From assembly GCA_001414485.1 (NCBI GenBank), contig LLEY01000229.1, forward strand, positions 1 to 64,000: 64,000 bases of DNA, read 5' to 3'. Source of the DNA: Calycina herbarum (taxonomy: Eukaryota > Ascomycota > Leotiomycetes > Helotiales > Pezizellaceae). Below, in pieces: positions 46,856 to 58,247 of the stretch. Under the pieces are notes generated by a model. It was not told where the DNA came from. It saw nothing but the letters and a program-made list of their open reading frames with translations, and made no database searches. Position 1 is the stretch's first letter, and the number at the start of each line of letters is the position of its first letter. A program made the position numbers and the translations under genes.

Positions 46856-49414
46856 ATGATTTAAGAGACTCTCCTCTTCGAAGAAGTACTGTGGGCGTGA
46901 TTTATTACTCAAAATGATCGCTTAGTCTTGGAAATTGGTGAATTACTGAAGGGTATGGACCAGTGCTTCTGTACTGTGGTTGTGGGAGAAGAATTAGTGT
47001 GTGGTCTGAATTCAGGTAAGTTTTGATAAACATATTGTTGATCCTTTGGCACTCGCAAACGAATGATTAACCTAGATAGTTAGAACAATCAACTTCGATT
47101 AATCTACAAAGTTAGAAAAATGAGTTGGGGAGGCAGGTGCAAACCCCTCTTTACTGCCACTTTTTCTGTCCACCGGAAGCTCATCTACCAGGGAGCACCC
47201 ACTTTTGAAAAAGACCCCCGAGGGTAGTGATAGCGGCAATAAATACTAGGTTTGAACTATTTTCTCTAGCTCGGTTCTCTTGTTACTTGGGGTATATGAA
47301 ATCAATCAAACAACTTTCAGTGTGGAAAGGTATTTAAGGAAATACTGACTTCTAAGAGAAAATTAAAATATGGAGTTCTTATCTATTACCCATCTCATCA
47401 AATAGCCCACAACTTACTGATTTCCTTCGCAGTGAGTACTTTTCTGAATCTTCTACCAGAAGATTGGAAAGGCTCTTCTCTACTTCAAAATTCATCTTTC
47501 TTTTCACAGCCGCCCAATTTGACTCTCACTTCTTTGACAATGATTATCGGTACTCTGCAGAGTTGCTTTGAGTATATGAAGAGTGCGGAAGGTGTGGCTC
47601 TTGAAGAAGTCTTGGTGCCGTATATACTTCATATTCCTTTTACTAGATAACGAAACTTGCTCCTTGGTTTCTGAAACTTGACTGAAAAACTGGAATTGAC
47701 TCTCAATATCAGTTCTTACCATCAATGTGTAGTTCTATTCCATATTTGAAGGTCGATATTCTCCTCCGTGGAGGTTGCAAAAAGTTAACTTATCGAACTC
47801 ACAAGCACATGAAATAAAGTATGGGGGAAAATCAACACTCAGTGAGGAACATATGAATCGTGAAGTTCGAAGAACGCCATTGAGATCCAGATATGCGGCG
47901 AAAGGGCTGTCCTTATCTCTACAACACTATAGAAAACTATTAATCCAGTCTATCGCAAGTGACGCCCTAGCATATTCCCCCGGGTTCTCAGCTTCTCCGC
48001 ATCCATATTCCCAAGAAACAGTTCCAATTAAATTGTTAGTAACAGCATCAATCAAAAGTCACTATCATACTAACAAGAATCTTTGCCCGTTTCTGCCGCA
48101 CATATCATACTTTCACGGAACAATTTCCCCAGTAAACTAATACATGTCGCGCGCATAACTACAGGCACGGAAACATATCGGAGTAAAGCTTCTCATACAA
48201 TGACATCTTCATCGACAACTCCCCTTCAATAGGCCTTTTAATTAAAATAAATGAAACAACAACTGAGTTTCAATTTCATTTTATATAATGTCTAGATATT
48301 CTATTTCATATATAATAGAAGATTATATTTCATGAATACTTCATGAAATTCATATATTTTCCCCTCGGGGGGATTAATAATAATCCGGGCCACGTGAGGT
48401 CCAAAACTAGTAGTTCTCATTTGCCCCCTAAGCATCAACCACCTTACAGCCCAACTGTCACCACCCTAGAAAGGAGACACTTTCTGAGATAAGTGGTAAT
48501 AGCTTCATTTTGCCCCCATTTCCACCCCTATTTCCAAATGCCAGAAACTAAGAAATAATAGCTCCCTTCAAGGTTTGAATCCCTACCAGAAAAAGAGCCT
48601 CCTACCACCTAAAATACATGAATTTCATGAAACTCGCCCAGTTTTCTATTTCAATTCAACTGTTTCATGAAAATAAATACAGCCTCAATTTCAATTCAAA
48701 TAGCTTGAATTTCATGAATTTCATTATTTCAAGTTCATTTAAAAGCTCTACCCTTCAACATAGTATTAGTAAATTATTTTTCCAAATCCAAGTCCAAGTG
48801 AGGGGTACATACCATCCAGCTGCTGTAGCGATAGAGCCCGTGAATAGTTCAGGATTTATTTCTAGTAGCATCAAGTATTTAATAGTTTCGCTCACAAGAA
48901 CGGGTTCAGCAAGCTTCCATATTTGCATATCAAAGTCAAGCGTAAAGCGATTCCAGTTGGGATGAAAGGTGACGGACTAACAGCGCTGATTTCCCGCTGA
49001 CTTAGTAAAGAAGTCGAGGTAGGAAGCAAATAAGCCGAGCAGGTAGAGAAGGAGCAGAGTAGGAAAAAAGCGAAAATAGTACGGGAGGTTTAGTATATAA
49101 CAAGGAATCCTCTAAAGGGATTCATGTTTTCGACAGGCTAGATTTATTTGCAGACAGTTATATAAAACTGATTTTTGTAAAACGGAATTTGATAAGCTAT
49201 ATACGGGAGCGTATTATACACCTAGGTACGGCGGACGATTAAATCACTTGAGACTATGCTATTTTCAAATAGAGCATCCTAAGAACCGTTTACTCTTTTC
49301 TTAAGAAAGACAATTTCAAAAAAAGGAAATTCAAAAGATAAGGCACCAAGTGTAATGATCACTACGAGGGTCTAGAAGAAGTTAGAATTGAAATTCTTGT
49401 GTTGTCGTTGAGGG
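46856..49414. other. gene-poor interval with TTCATGAA repeats
   Basis: No convincing gene. Short frames at 47432-47650 and 47775-48140 have no recognisable domain, intron signals or codon character. Two AT-rich patches, 48255-48360 and 48615-48745, are full of the palindrome TTCATGAA and its variants and may be arms of an unknown repeat enclosing about 250 bp of normal DNA. Base composition is otherwise ordinary. Confidence 0.5.
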
Positions 49415-49490
49415 ATACGGGGATTACATACCGAACTCGCGACCTTGGCGTTATTAGCACCACGCTCTAACCAACTGAGCTAAGCGATCT
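49415..49490 (-). pseudogene. tRNA-Ile(AAT) relic
   Basis: The minus strand from 49490 reads a eukaryotic tRNA: box A (TAGCTCAGTTGG), D-arm GCTC/GAGC, and anticodon stem TGGTG/CGCCA closing the loop CTAATAA with anticodon AAT (isoleucine). From the T-arm on it diverges: after GCGAGTTCG comes GTATGTAATCCCC, so neither the T-stem nor the acceptor stem can close. It looks like a tRNA broken at its 3' quarter, or the head of a tRNA-derived SINE. Confidence 0.65.
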
Positions 49491-49886
49491 TGTGCTGTTG
49501 TTTGGATAGAAGCCAGGTGGTTATTTGGACACAAGAGAGGTGGAAATTTGGTGCTATGAAAGCTTTTGCTTTAAGCGAGGGTGGGTCTGTGGGGATGGTG
49601 GAGTCATACCCGGGAAACCGGGCCCCAGGACTTGAGAGGGAAGGTACGACCCTGGATGAACCACGAATAAATAGGAAGGGGATGAGAGGGAAGAGATAGT
49701 AAGCAAGAGAACAAAATGACCTGAAAGACGATACGAATTCATCACTTACAAGACATAAAAATCCCCCCAACCTACCGCACCCACCTCAAAATGGTTCGTA
49801 ATATTTGCCCTCTATTCCGTACATCTACAAAGCTCAAATAACCCCCCCCCATCCAAAGTATACAAACCATCACACATCATCATAAA
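49491..49886. other. 3' flank of the LCCL gene
   Basis: No gene seen. It holds a C/G-rich palindromic patch (about 49610-49630) and a run of nine C at about 49842-49850. Overlapping short frames on both strands are chance. Confidence 0.4.
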
Positions 49887-51872
49887 TCATTTCCTCAACC
49901 TCTCATCATGAAAATCCCTCTTCACCAATCCCATCCCCTCCTCAACAGTCCTCTTAACTTTACTAGGCCCAGCCTCCATAGGAATCCACCTCCCATCCGT
50001 AGCCCAAATCCCCGCACGAGTATAATCCCAAGCCGTACTCCCTTGCATATACGCAAATCGGAAGTACTGCGGTTCCTCAGTCTTCAAGCCCTTGCTCCAG
50101 ACGAATTTACTATCACTGGCAAATCCTTCATCTGTGTACCCTCTGAAGCGTTCTACATCGTTGACCAGTACGGAAATTCCATCATATGGCTCCGGTGGTG
50201 TAAGCCAGTGGAATGAGATGGTTGAGTTTGGACCTGATGAGATATTTGGCTTGGAAATTATGGGAAGGCGGGAATTGTGTGGCGCATCGCCTTGGAGTGC
50301 GCCAGGTGTTTGTAGGACAGGATCGAATCCCCATCTCGCGATTCCGTTGATGAAGAGGCCGATGAGAAGTCCTTGGTAGAGGAGTGCTGGCCGTGTCTGC
50401 ATACTCGTCCCTGGAAGGAATAGAAGAGCCAGTATGTAATGATGTATCCTCAAACTCAATCCAGGAAGAAGTAGTGATACCAAGATGGCACCTAAGAAGA
50501 TCCCATATATGCTGAGGTAGCGAATTAATCTACCTTCTCGCTGAAAGAAGAATACTTGCTTTACAACGACTAGAACTATAAACAAAACTATGAAGATTAA
50601 TGCTAGTTTTGCTCCTGGTTGTTGTTTGATGTCGTGGGCGTTTAATCGTTGGATGGGGATCCATTCAAAGGTGTAATTCGAGAGAGCACCAACCCAGCAA
50701 GCCCCAAGCCATAAAACGGTCTTCTCGATTTGGGCAGTGAGGCCCCTGAGAGCCCGATGAACACCCATGTATTTGTACATGACAAAAGCACAAAATGCGG
50801 CCGGGAGAAACTTTCCTAAAAGATTCGAGAGAAGACCCGGAATTGAGTTGTGCCCAGGAGGGTCTGAAGCAAGTCCAACATGGGCAAAAAGACCCGTGAA
50901 AATGCTGAAAAAGAACAGCCCTGGGGATGTTGTGAATAATGATAGCAGAATGGTATATGTTAGTGAAACGAAAAGAAGCGACCAGCGTGGATCTTTTGCT
51001 TCACAGGTAGTACCGGAGTGGAATGTAAAAGAAGAAGGGAATGTTGCATCGAATGCAATACTCTCTATCCCATTTCGATCCGAGCTCACATAGTTGCTGT
51101 GCTCACCAACTAGAGAAACTACGCCGCACCCGCCCTTGGCGTTATCAACAATTCCAGCATGTATAGCAGCACCGCAGATGAAGGAATCACTTCTGTAATA
51201 TGGAGTATCATCCTCTTTCGAGGGGCCACCAATGACTAGAGGTTGATAGATGATCTCTTGTGCTCCCACTGCCCGAATGTTCAAAACTTGGGTACTGGCG
51301 CAATTGGCGGGGCATCTAAATGCAAAACCACTCCCATTGAACGGTCGACAATCATTCCCGTTCAGTCCGCAGCTGCTTCCGGGAACCCAATATGTATTTC
51401 CGCATCCTATGTTTCCTGGGGCTCCCCACCCTTCTATCTCGGTCGCAAAAGTACTTTCGCGCATAACTAAAACGAATGTGAGGACCCAGGAAAAGTAGAA
51501 GGCACCCAACAGCGATATCCTATGTCGTTTCTTGGGGATGTACAAGTCTAGAAGTCGTATTGGAAACTCTTGTATTGCCGGAAAGAGCGGGGTTATCGTA
51601 TGAATTCCAGGAGGATCCGGTCCCTTTGCCCAATTCCCCAACGCTCTGCAGACCCGTCTGACTGACACCGGTACCCATTTCATGTATTTGTAGGAACTCA
51701 GGTCTTGTAGAAATCGCGGAGTGGGGGGAGATTCATCGTCGGAGAGTTCGTCTAGGTGTAATGGGCGGGTTTGCGTCGATTCGTCAATTGGATCGTCCGG
51801 ATCTTCTAGATCCTCGTTTCTTTGAAGAAGGCTAAACCGCTCTTCTTGGGGGTGGTTGTCTCCATATGCCAT
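49887..51872 (-). CDS. LCCL domain-containing multi-pass membrane protein
   Basis: Uninterrupted 661-codon gene without introns. The cytosolic N-terminus is acidic (NEDLEDPDDPIDES). TM1 is LLGAFYFSWVLTFVLVM. The LCCL domain follows: paired Cys (GCGNTYWVPGSSC, NDCRPF, CPANC), then the hallmark YRSDSFICGAAIHAG and GCGVVSL. After it come about eight hydrophobic segments, including LLFVSLTYTILLSL and LALIFIVLFIVLVVV. The C-terminal tail has a beta-rich FHWLTPPEPYDG region reminiscent of a fibronectin-III fold. Domain order matches a fungus-specific LCCL membrane-protein family of unknown function. The frame opens at 52040, but I start at Met 51872 (MAYGDN), since the extra 56 residues look like translated 5' leader. 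Base composition is normal, with no sign of RIP. Confidence 0.88.
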   Translation of the reverse strand: MAYGDNHPQEERFSLLQRNEDLEDPDDPIDESTQTRPLHLDELSDDESPPTPRFLQDLSSYKYMKWVPVSVRRVCRALGNWAKGPDPPGIHTITPLFPAIQEFPIRLLDLYIPKKRHRISLLGAFYFSWVLTFVLVMRESTFATEIEGWGAPGNIGCGNTYWVPGSSCGLNGNDCRPFNGSGFAFRCPANCASTQVLNIRAVGAQEIIYQPLVIGGPSKEDDTPYYRSDSFICGAAIHAGIVDNAKGGCGVVSLVGEHSNYVSSDRNGIESIAFDATFPSSFTFHSGTTCEAKDPRWSLLFVSLTYTILLSLFTTSPGLFFFSIFTGLFAHVGLASDPPGHNSIPGLLSNLLGKFLPAAFCAFVMYKYMGVHRALRGLTAQIEKTVLWLGACWVGALSNYTFEWIPIQRLNAHDIKQQPGAKLALIFIVLFIVLVVVKQVFFFQREGRLIRYLSIYGIFLGAILVSLLLPGLSLRIHHYILALLFLPGTSMQTRPALLYQGLLIGLFINGIARWGFDPVLQTPGALQGDAPHNSRLPIISKPNISSGPNSTISFHWLTPPEPYDGISVLVNDVERFRGYTDEGFASDSKFVWSKGLKTEEPQYFRFAYMQGSTAWDYTRAGIWATDGRWIPMEAGPSKVKRTVEEGMGLVKRDFHDERLRK

Positions 51873-52542
51873 GTTGCAAAAGGTACTATATGCCATTAGC
51901 AGATAATCCGTGAGGCCGGCGCATCCGCTACTTGCCTGGTTCACCTCAACCGTACAAATACTCCAGGCGAACAGTTTACCTAAAAATGCCGTTTCCCATG
52001 CCAGATGGATTTCTTTGCAATAATAGAGCCCCAGATACAAGAAAGCAACTTAGCAGACCAAGAATTGGTGTTGTGTTGTTGTTGGCTTACCGTTAGTCCA
52101 GAAGGCAATAGAAGTTGCCCGCGGCCAAGGCAGTCTAAAACCCGATTACGTGGTCAGGCCACGTGACTATTTATGCGTTTCCATTTATAAAGTGTCCGGG
52201 TTCCCTTCTTCTCAACAACAACACCTCAACAGAGGCAGCAACTTCAAGTGGAGGGCCTGCTTCTCTTCTTTGGCATCGCTGACAAAGATTGTTGTCCGGA
52301 AGTGTTAATTCTGCTCGTCTTCTTGAGTTTACCTATACTGATGGAGTTTTCCTCAATGCTGCCTCCACTTTGGTACCACTGCCTCATGTAGGAAGGCGTC
52401 AGCATTGGGGGCGGAATTCTAGTTGTACTTCCAATTGAGAATGAAGAGAGATATTCACTACAAACTATATGCTTGGCCCTTCATACTATCAACGATCTAG
52501 TCTTCTATTAACGAACCACAATTCCTCTTGTCCCTGTTCTAT
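51873..52542. promoter_or_regulatory. divergent promoter interval
   Basis: 670 bp between the head-to-head LCCL gene and STAND pseudogene. A GTGGTCAGGCCACGTGAC block at about 52151-52168 contains the E-box palindrome CACGTG within a partly palindromic context (GGTCAGGCCACGTGACT), followed by ATTTATAAAG (52183-52192), which could serve as a TATA-like element for the + strand gene. CAACA repeats (about 52215-52230) may be leader sequence. Functions are inferred. Confidence 0.4.
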
Positions 52543-55500
52543 ATGGCTGAAGCGCTTGGTGTTGCTGGGAGCACAGTCGGGATTGTGTCCTTGAGAATTC
52601 AAGTGTGTCAAGGACTGAGGAAATGCTATGGCTCTTGGAAGGACGCACCGAAAGATGTTGTCCGAATGTGTAAATTGGGGGAGAGTCTTGGAGAAAGCTT
52701 GAATGTGCTGGAGCTTGCCATCAAAGAAAAAGGGGAGCGACTCAGGCCGAGGCTGGGGTACAGACTAGTATCAATTCATGTACTGTAGTAATACATGAGC
52801 TACAAGAGGAGTTGGTGAAAGTTGACCAAGTTAGAGGCTCGAGCATCTGGTCCAAGGTTCACGGACAAGGTCGCCGCCTTCTTTATCCCTTTCGAGAGAG
52901 TACGCTGTTGAAAGTGATGGGTATTGTCGCTGATATTCGGGAGAATTTGAGTTTTGCAGTAGATTTGCTTCACCTGTAAGTTTATCCAAAGTGGCGATCA
53001 GATTTTGTGATTCCAATACTTACAAGTCTCAGCCATCTCACAACAGATCACGGCGAACAGTTGGAGCATCTTTCGAGTCAAGTAGAGGACTTGGCAATAT
53101 CCATTAAGACTCGTCACAACGGTAAGAGGGACGGTCTTCCCTCTAGGTACACCTGCCTTTTGTAAGTAATGTGGGAAAATGTTTGGGGCATTTACATTTA
53201 TCCTCCAAGAACATTTAGAGCAATTTAGGACTTTAGTCGAAATTCTTTCAGACCCTTTTCGGGAAATGAATGTAATTGACCTGGAATTTTTAAGATGATA
53301 GGGAGAGGGTTATACGCAGGGCAAAGCTCGGAATTCTCAATTTTCCTCCGAGTTGTCAATACTGACAATATCGAGACTAGAAAAGTTAATATATCATCCA
53401 CTGGCTGTCAAACTTGAACTCCTCGACAACTTAGAATGATATTTGTCGGATGCGCCAAGATGGAATGGGGAATGGGTTTTCAAGACCACGGAGTACGAGG
53501 CATGGCTGAGTGAGAATGAACGGATATTGTGGTGGTGCCCAGGATCACGTAAGTATATATATTCGCCATCAATTCGAAGCTAACAATATTACAGCTGGCG
53601 CCGGACAAACAATCCTTGCGTATGTTTGCCAGCCAGTCTGCCCTATTTCTTTTCGTTTTTGCTAACCGCCGCATAGATCTGCCATCGTCAACAGTTTTCA
53701 TACACAGGCAAGCAACCAAAACACCGCGCTAGCTTTTGTATACTGCAATTACAGAGAACGTGATAGCCAGACGTTCCTAAATCTCATTTCAGGGCTTGCA
53801 CCACAGCAACTTGTTCAATGTCTTGAAACCATTTCCAGCGAGGTTCATACGCTCTATAATCAATGCAATGCACGGAACACTCGGCCTAGCGAAACAGAAT
53901 TCTCTGCTTTATTCAAGTCACTTGTTGCCAAATTTTCTCACGCCTACATTATAGTTGACGCGCTAGATGAGTGCCACGGGGATGAGAGATCGAGTTGGTT
54001 GGGACATTACAAGAAGCCCCTCAAAATATTCGTTTTCTTTGCACATCCCGGCATCTCGGTGATATTCAAGAATTGTTTGCAGAGGCCTCTCGGCTTGATA
54101 TTAGAGCAAACGATGGAGACATTACGGATTACTTGAATGTGCACATTCAGCAGGTGCCTAAACTTGTCCGATTCTGCTGTATATCGCCAGGTCTTCAGAC
54201 GGCTATTGTTAAGAAATTGGTTGAGAAAGCAAATGGAATGTCAGTGTTGCTTCTTCCTTCTGGAATGATTCCTTTGCTTACTTGATCAGGTTCCTTCTTG
54301 CTGAATTGCATTTGCAATCACTCAAACAAAAAACCGACATCAAAAGTCTGCAAAGAGCTCTGGATGTGTTGCCAGCGTCACGCGATAAAGTCTACGAAGA
54401 AGCAACGCAAAGAATCCGAAAACAGCCCGAGGACGAAGCAAGACTGGCAATGACGGTTCTCTCATGGATCACACATGCCGTTCGACCTCTGGACGTCGGG
54501 GAGAGCCAGTATGCAGTTGCTGTCACCAATTTTGAGCCTGAAGATACAACAATCGATGAAGAAGGTCTCACAGATGAGTCTGAAATTACTACTGTGTGTG
54601 GAGGAATCGTTGTCGTTGACCAAGATAGCTGAGTTGTTCGTCTCGTTCATTATACTACCTAGGAATATTTCGAAAAACACCGTAGTAAGATATTTTCTAC
54701 AGCTTAATCCGTTATCACCGGTACTTCAATTCGCTACTTATCGATGGATCCATTCAAGGACGGTGCCTGTGAAACGCGGGTCGAGTTCGAAGAACGGCGT
54801 ACCAATTTTGCGCTGATGGGATACGCCTCGTCTCACTGAGGTACTCACGCACAGAATGGCCTAGATCCGACTGCGGAAGAACGTGCTTTAGACCTCTTGA
54901 CAGATACTTCTCTAACATCCGCAATGGCTCAAACTATATATCACATTAGGGACCTTGAGCATGAATTTTATCGCCCTGATCAAATCACTAGGGCCTCTAG
55001 CATTCATTGTGCTCGCCGCAAGGTTTGGGTTGAATCGACTTGTTAATGGACTATTGATATTGAGGTGTAGATTGAAGAAATGGCCATCAATAAAAAGACA
55101 ACGCTTTACGCTGCAGCAGAAGCTGGGCGCACCAGTACGGTAGAGCAACTACTGGACAGCGGTGCAGATATATATGCAATGGATGGAGACCGAGGATAGA
55201 GACCACTGCATTGTGCTGCTACCGCTGGTCACGGACAAACAGTTCAGCTATTACTAGAAAAGGGCGCAGATATTGCAGTGACCACCACATACGAAGATAC
55301 AGCGCTACATCGGGCAGCGTCAGCAGGGCATAGCACGGTAGTGCAACTGCTTTTGGACCACAGGGCCAACATCGAAGCAAAGAACCGTGTAGAGTGGACA
55401 GCATTACATTACGCTGTTACTCAAGGGCATCTAGCCGTGGTACGATTGTTGCTTGCAAGAGGGGCTGACATCAATGCAATGACTAGCAGGGGAAAAACTC

Positions 55501-55963
55501 CCCTACACCATTCTTGTATAGAGTCGGATTACTCAACTGTTCAGCTACTGTTACAGGAGGGGGCTGATATCAATCAGACTACCGAGGAAGGATTTACATC
55601 CTTACACTTCGCGGCGGGGGCGACAAAGCTGTCAGAGTAGCGAGACTTCTACTTGATGAGGGAGCTGATATCTACGTCACAAATGCCGAGAGGAGAACAG
55701 CTTTGCACCTGACCGAAGACAAAAACGTTGTGCTATTGCTGCTGATGTATGGGGCCCACATCAATCCAAGTGATAAGAATGGGGAGACACCTCTGCACGC
55801 TGCTGCGAAGAGAAGGTATAGGAGCTTTGAAGTAATCGAAACTTTACTAAACGAGGGAGCCAATATTCACACTAGAAACAGGTGGGATAAAACGGCGTTG
55901 TCCTATGCTGATGACGACGCGGTTGTGAGGCTGATGGCAAGGCATGGGGCTTACCTCGAGTAA
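52543..55963 (+). pseudogene. NACHT-ankyrin STAND (NLR-like) protein, decayed
   Basis: STAND proteins act in fungal non-self recognition. Order: N-terminal domain from MAEALGVAGSTVGIVSL, NACHT, winged-helix-like region, then at least seven ankyrin repeats (e.g. TALHYAVTQGHLAVVRLLLARGAD). Likely introns: 52976-53032, 53549-53594, 53620-53676, 54240-54289; the last joins ANGM to FLLAEL. The Walker A motif reads GSPGAGQT, Gln in place of the essential Lys; Walker B-like VDALDEC is kept. Frameshifts near 52758, 53988 and 55618, and stops at 54630 (CGA to TGA) and 54659 and 54703 (CAG, CAA to TAG, TAA), plus others near 55050-55200, disable it. Positions 53110-53400 are unreadable. Some stops fit RIP context (CA to TA). 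Shares a divergent promoter with the LCCL gene. Confidence 0.85.
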
Positions 55964-56960
55964 TTCAAGGCTGGGCTTTCATTTAAATGTGGTTCTTGTG
56001 TTAGTCGTCATTTTCAAACATTTTGAAATTGATTTTTTTTCCATCTATACATTTTTTCCAGGACTCGAGCTTTGTTGGGGGTTTGTGGTACGGATCTCGC
56101 TTATTGTTTTGTGCGACTTCTTCATGCTCGTTACTAAGTTGCACGAACTCAGCCTGAAGGTAAGAGGTCTGGTCTTTACTCTGCTTACACCTGCCTGTTT
56201 TAGTTCGATGGTGTGAAACTGCCTGGGGCAATGGGGGAATCGAGAAACCGTTCTTCTCAAATTCCTCAAACAATACTTTTAATTATTATCCTAGACTATT
56301 TCGCATATTTAAGTAGGTGTATGCGAAGTAAGGACCGCCACTCTTACAGTAAATTACGAGCAGCTAAGTCCCGGAATTTTCTGAGGATAGGATGTTGTTT
56401 GAATTGGCTACCAAGTGATCATTTCCCGAGGTTTTCTGATAGAAGAGGTACTGTAAACTAGAATCTCAAAAGCCTGTCCAATGCACGCTCACCCAAAAGG
56501 CGTCGCTTAGTGGGTGAGAGCATGGTGGAGTGATTATTGCAAAGACAAGGTGTGTTTTGGAGGTTGCCCATCCCATTATGGGGTAGTGTAATCAATCTAC
56601 ACACTTCACATGCGCTGCCGTTTCGTTGGCAACCCACACGCCTTTTGCGGAGTACACTACCAAATCAATAGCGTGATTGATTCCGGGTAGTGAGATGGGA
56701 CAACACCTCCAACAAAGGCCTGTGGTGCAACAAATAGACCAAACCATCACCACAGAAGCATTTCCGGCGCGCAAGATGCAACAATACAACAGCCTACCTG
56801 TCACCACAGCATCCACATCACTTGCCCTACTATGTATTTATAGCAAGTATTGTGCCTTGATGCTGGTCGCTGGACCTGACCGCCGGAATGCCAAAAGCCA
56901 AACCGCCGCTAAAGCGAGGAGAACGTCAACAAAACATACGTAGCGCACACAATATAACAA
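55964..56960. other. interval with an imperfect inverted repeat
   Basis: No gene recognised; frames on both strands around 55944-56461 show no domain. 56555-56597 and 56675-56714 form an imperfect inverted repeat of about 40 bp (TTGGAGG...AATCAATC against GATTGATT...CCTCCAA) with a GTAGTGTA/TACACTAC pair between. It could be the ends of a small inverted-repeat element or a cruciform. Confidence 0.4.
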
Positions 56961-58247
56961 ATGGACGACGGAAACGAAAACCATCACTCGATGAAGGTCA
57001 TGAAAAGAAGATTAATCTACACTTGCGAGCTCCAAGGGCCAATTAAAGCAGCTACGATATCACCAGGCACCGAAAAGAGACAGCACAAGAGGACTATCCC
57101 CTTTGTAAGAAGTACAAAGCATCACCTCGAAGTTTATTTTCAGGAGCGAATTTGGGAGAGTTTCACGGCGAAGTATCGCGACAGGATGTGCAACCGATTC
57201 GACTCCAACCTTCCCGCGCAGCTAAAAAAGGCAGACCGTGCAGTGGCTAATTTTACTATTGGACAATTTGTGGGTGACTGTATGACAGATATTACCTCAA
57301 AGTTACCATCAGGGGCATATAAGCGTTCGAATGGTATGGTTGAACACATCTGCTAATAAGAATGCTCCAGGAAATGATCATTCATTTGTCATCGTAGATG
57401 AGTATGATAAAGATAACAACAAGCGTTTACCACGCATGAAACCACGGGCCACAGCTCCTGCACCTTCCACGAAAGGCATAATCAGCCAACCTGTTCGACG
57501 AAGGAATAGGAAACAAGGCCATGAGATCCATAAAGGAGAAGAGCTGAGACTTGATAGGACACAATACAGTGAAGGCACACTTGTGCCGGATTCAGAAAGA
57601 GACAATACACATCAGGACTCGGATGAAAGTAAGTATGATTTCACCGAGCACCCACGCCCAGAAGAAATCGATCGCTGCCATCAGAAAGCTGCTTCCATAT
57701 GGGGCCCCAAAGAACCCCTAAAAGTTCAATTTTCAGTCATGGTCCACTTCGATAATTGCGCGGACTCCAACTTCATCTCCAGTACGACTGTGGCAAGCTA
57801 TAAATTCAAAAAAAAGGCCTTTGAGATCCGAGGATATTGTCGCGTTTGGGGCTATCGATGGGACGGAGTGTAGACCTAGAACTTATGTTAGCTTAGGGGT
57901 AGGCTTTGGTTCATTGGAGGCATTGAAGGAAAATATGTTCCAGGAGAGCGACCAAGCTTTCAAGGAGAGCTTTCGGATAGTCGATAGTGAGGCGTTCGAG
58001 CTCATCCTTGGAGCCTCAGCCATGGCCAGGAGAAAAATCCCACTTCAAGAAGCTTGCAAGAAAGCCTGGCCTTCATTCCTCACGAAGAAGCCCCCTTAAA
58101 GGGTTGCCATCAAGGTTCACCCGTGGTATGTTTGCGATATTTATTGACATACCTATCACGACAGAGCAGATCGAAGCTCAGGAAGCAATTAGAGAAGCTG
58201 ATCGTCGGAAAGCAACGACCTTGATGCAGAATATTGACGCCTATTAA
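56961..58247 (+). pseudogene. retropepsin-like fungal protein, homopolymer frameshifts
   Basis: The reading falls in three frames. A first exon (56961-57333) probably joins 57371 through a very short 37-nt intron (GTATGG...CTAAT...CCAG), giving KRSNG-NDHSFVIVDEYD in frame. The frame then shifts at an A8 run (57808-57815) and again at a C5 run near 58091, and ends at 58247. The C-terminal half has the layout of a retropepsin-like domain: FDNCADSNFIS where the catalytic D-[ST]-G-A would sit, then VAFGAIDG and a hydrophobic strand with FELILGA. Here the DTG Thr and Gly are replaced by Asn-Cys, so catalysis is doubtful. I do not know a named family. Both shifts lie in homopolymers, so pseudogene and assembly error are both possible. 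Confidence 0.55.

Noticed and set aside
47432..48140. Two short + strand frames (47432-47650, 47775-48140)
   Set aside because: No domain, no good start context and no intron signals; composition does not differ from the intergenic DNA.
51873..52040. Upstream extension of the LCCL frame by 56 codons
   Set aside because: No family-like sequence or signal peptide; the typical acidic N-terminus starts after Met 51872.
56001..56273. Overlapping 90-codon frames on both strands after the STAND pseudogene
   Set aside because: Ankyrin reading stops cleanly at 55963 and neither frame has a domain; a GTAAGAG...TTTTAG intron-like stretch at 56160-56204 leads nowhere.
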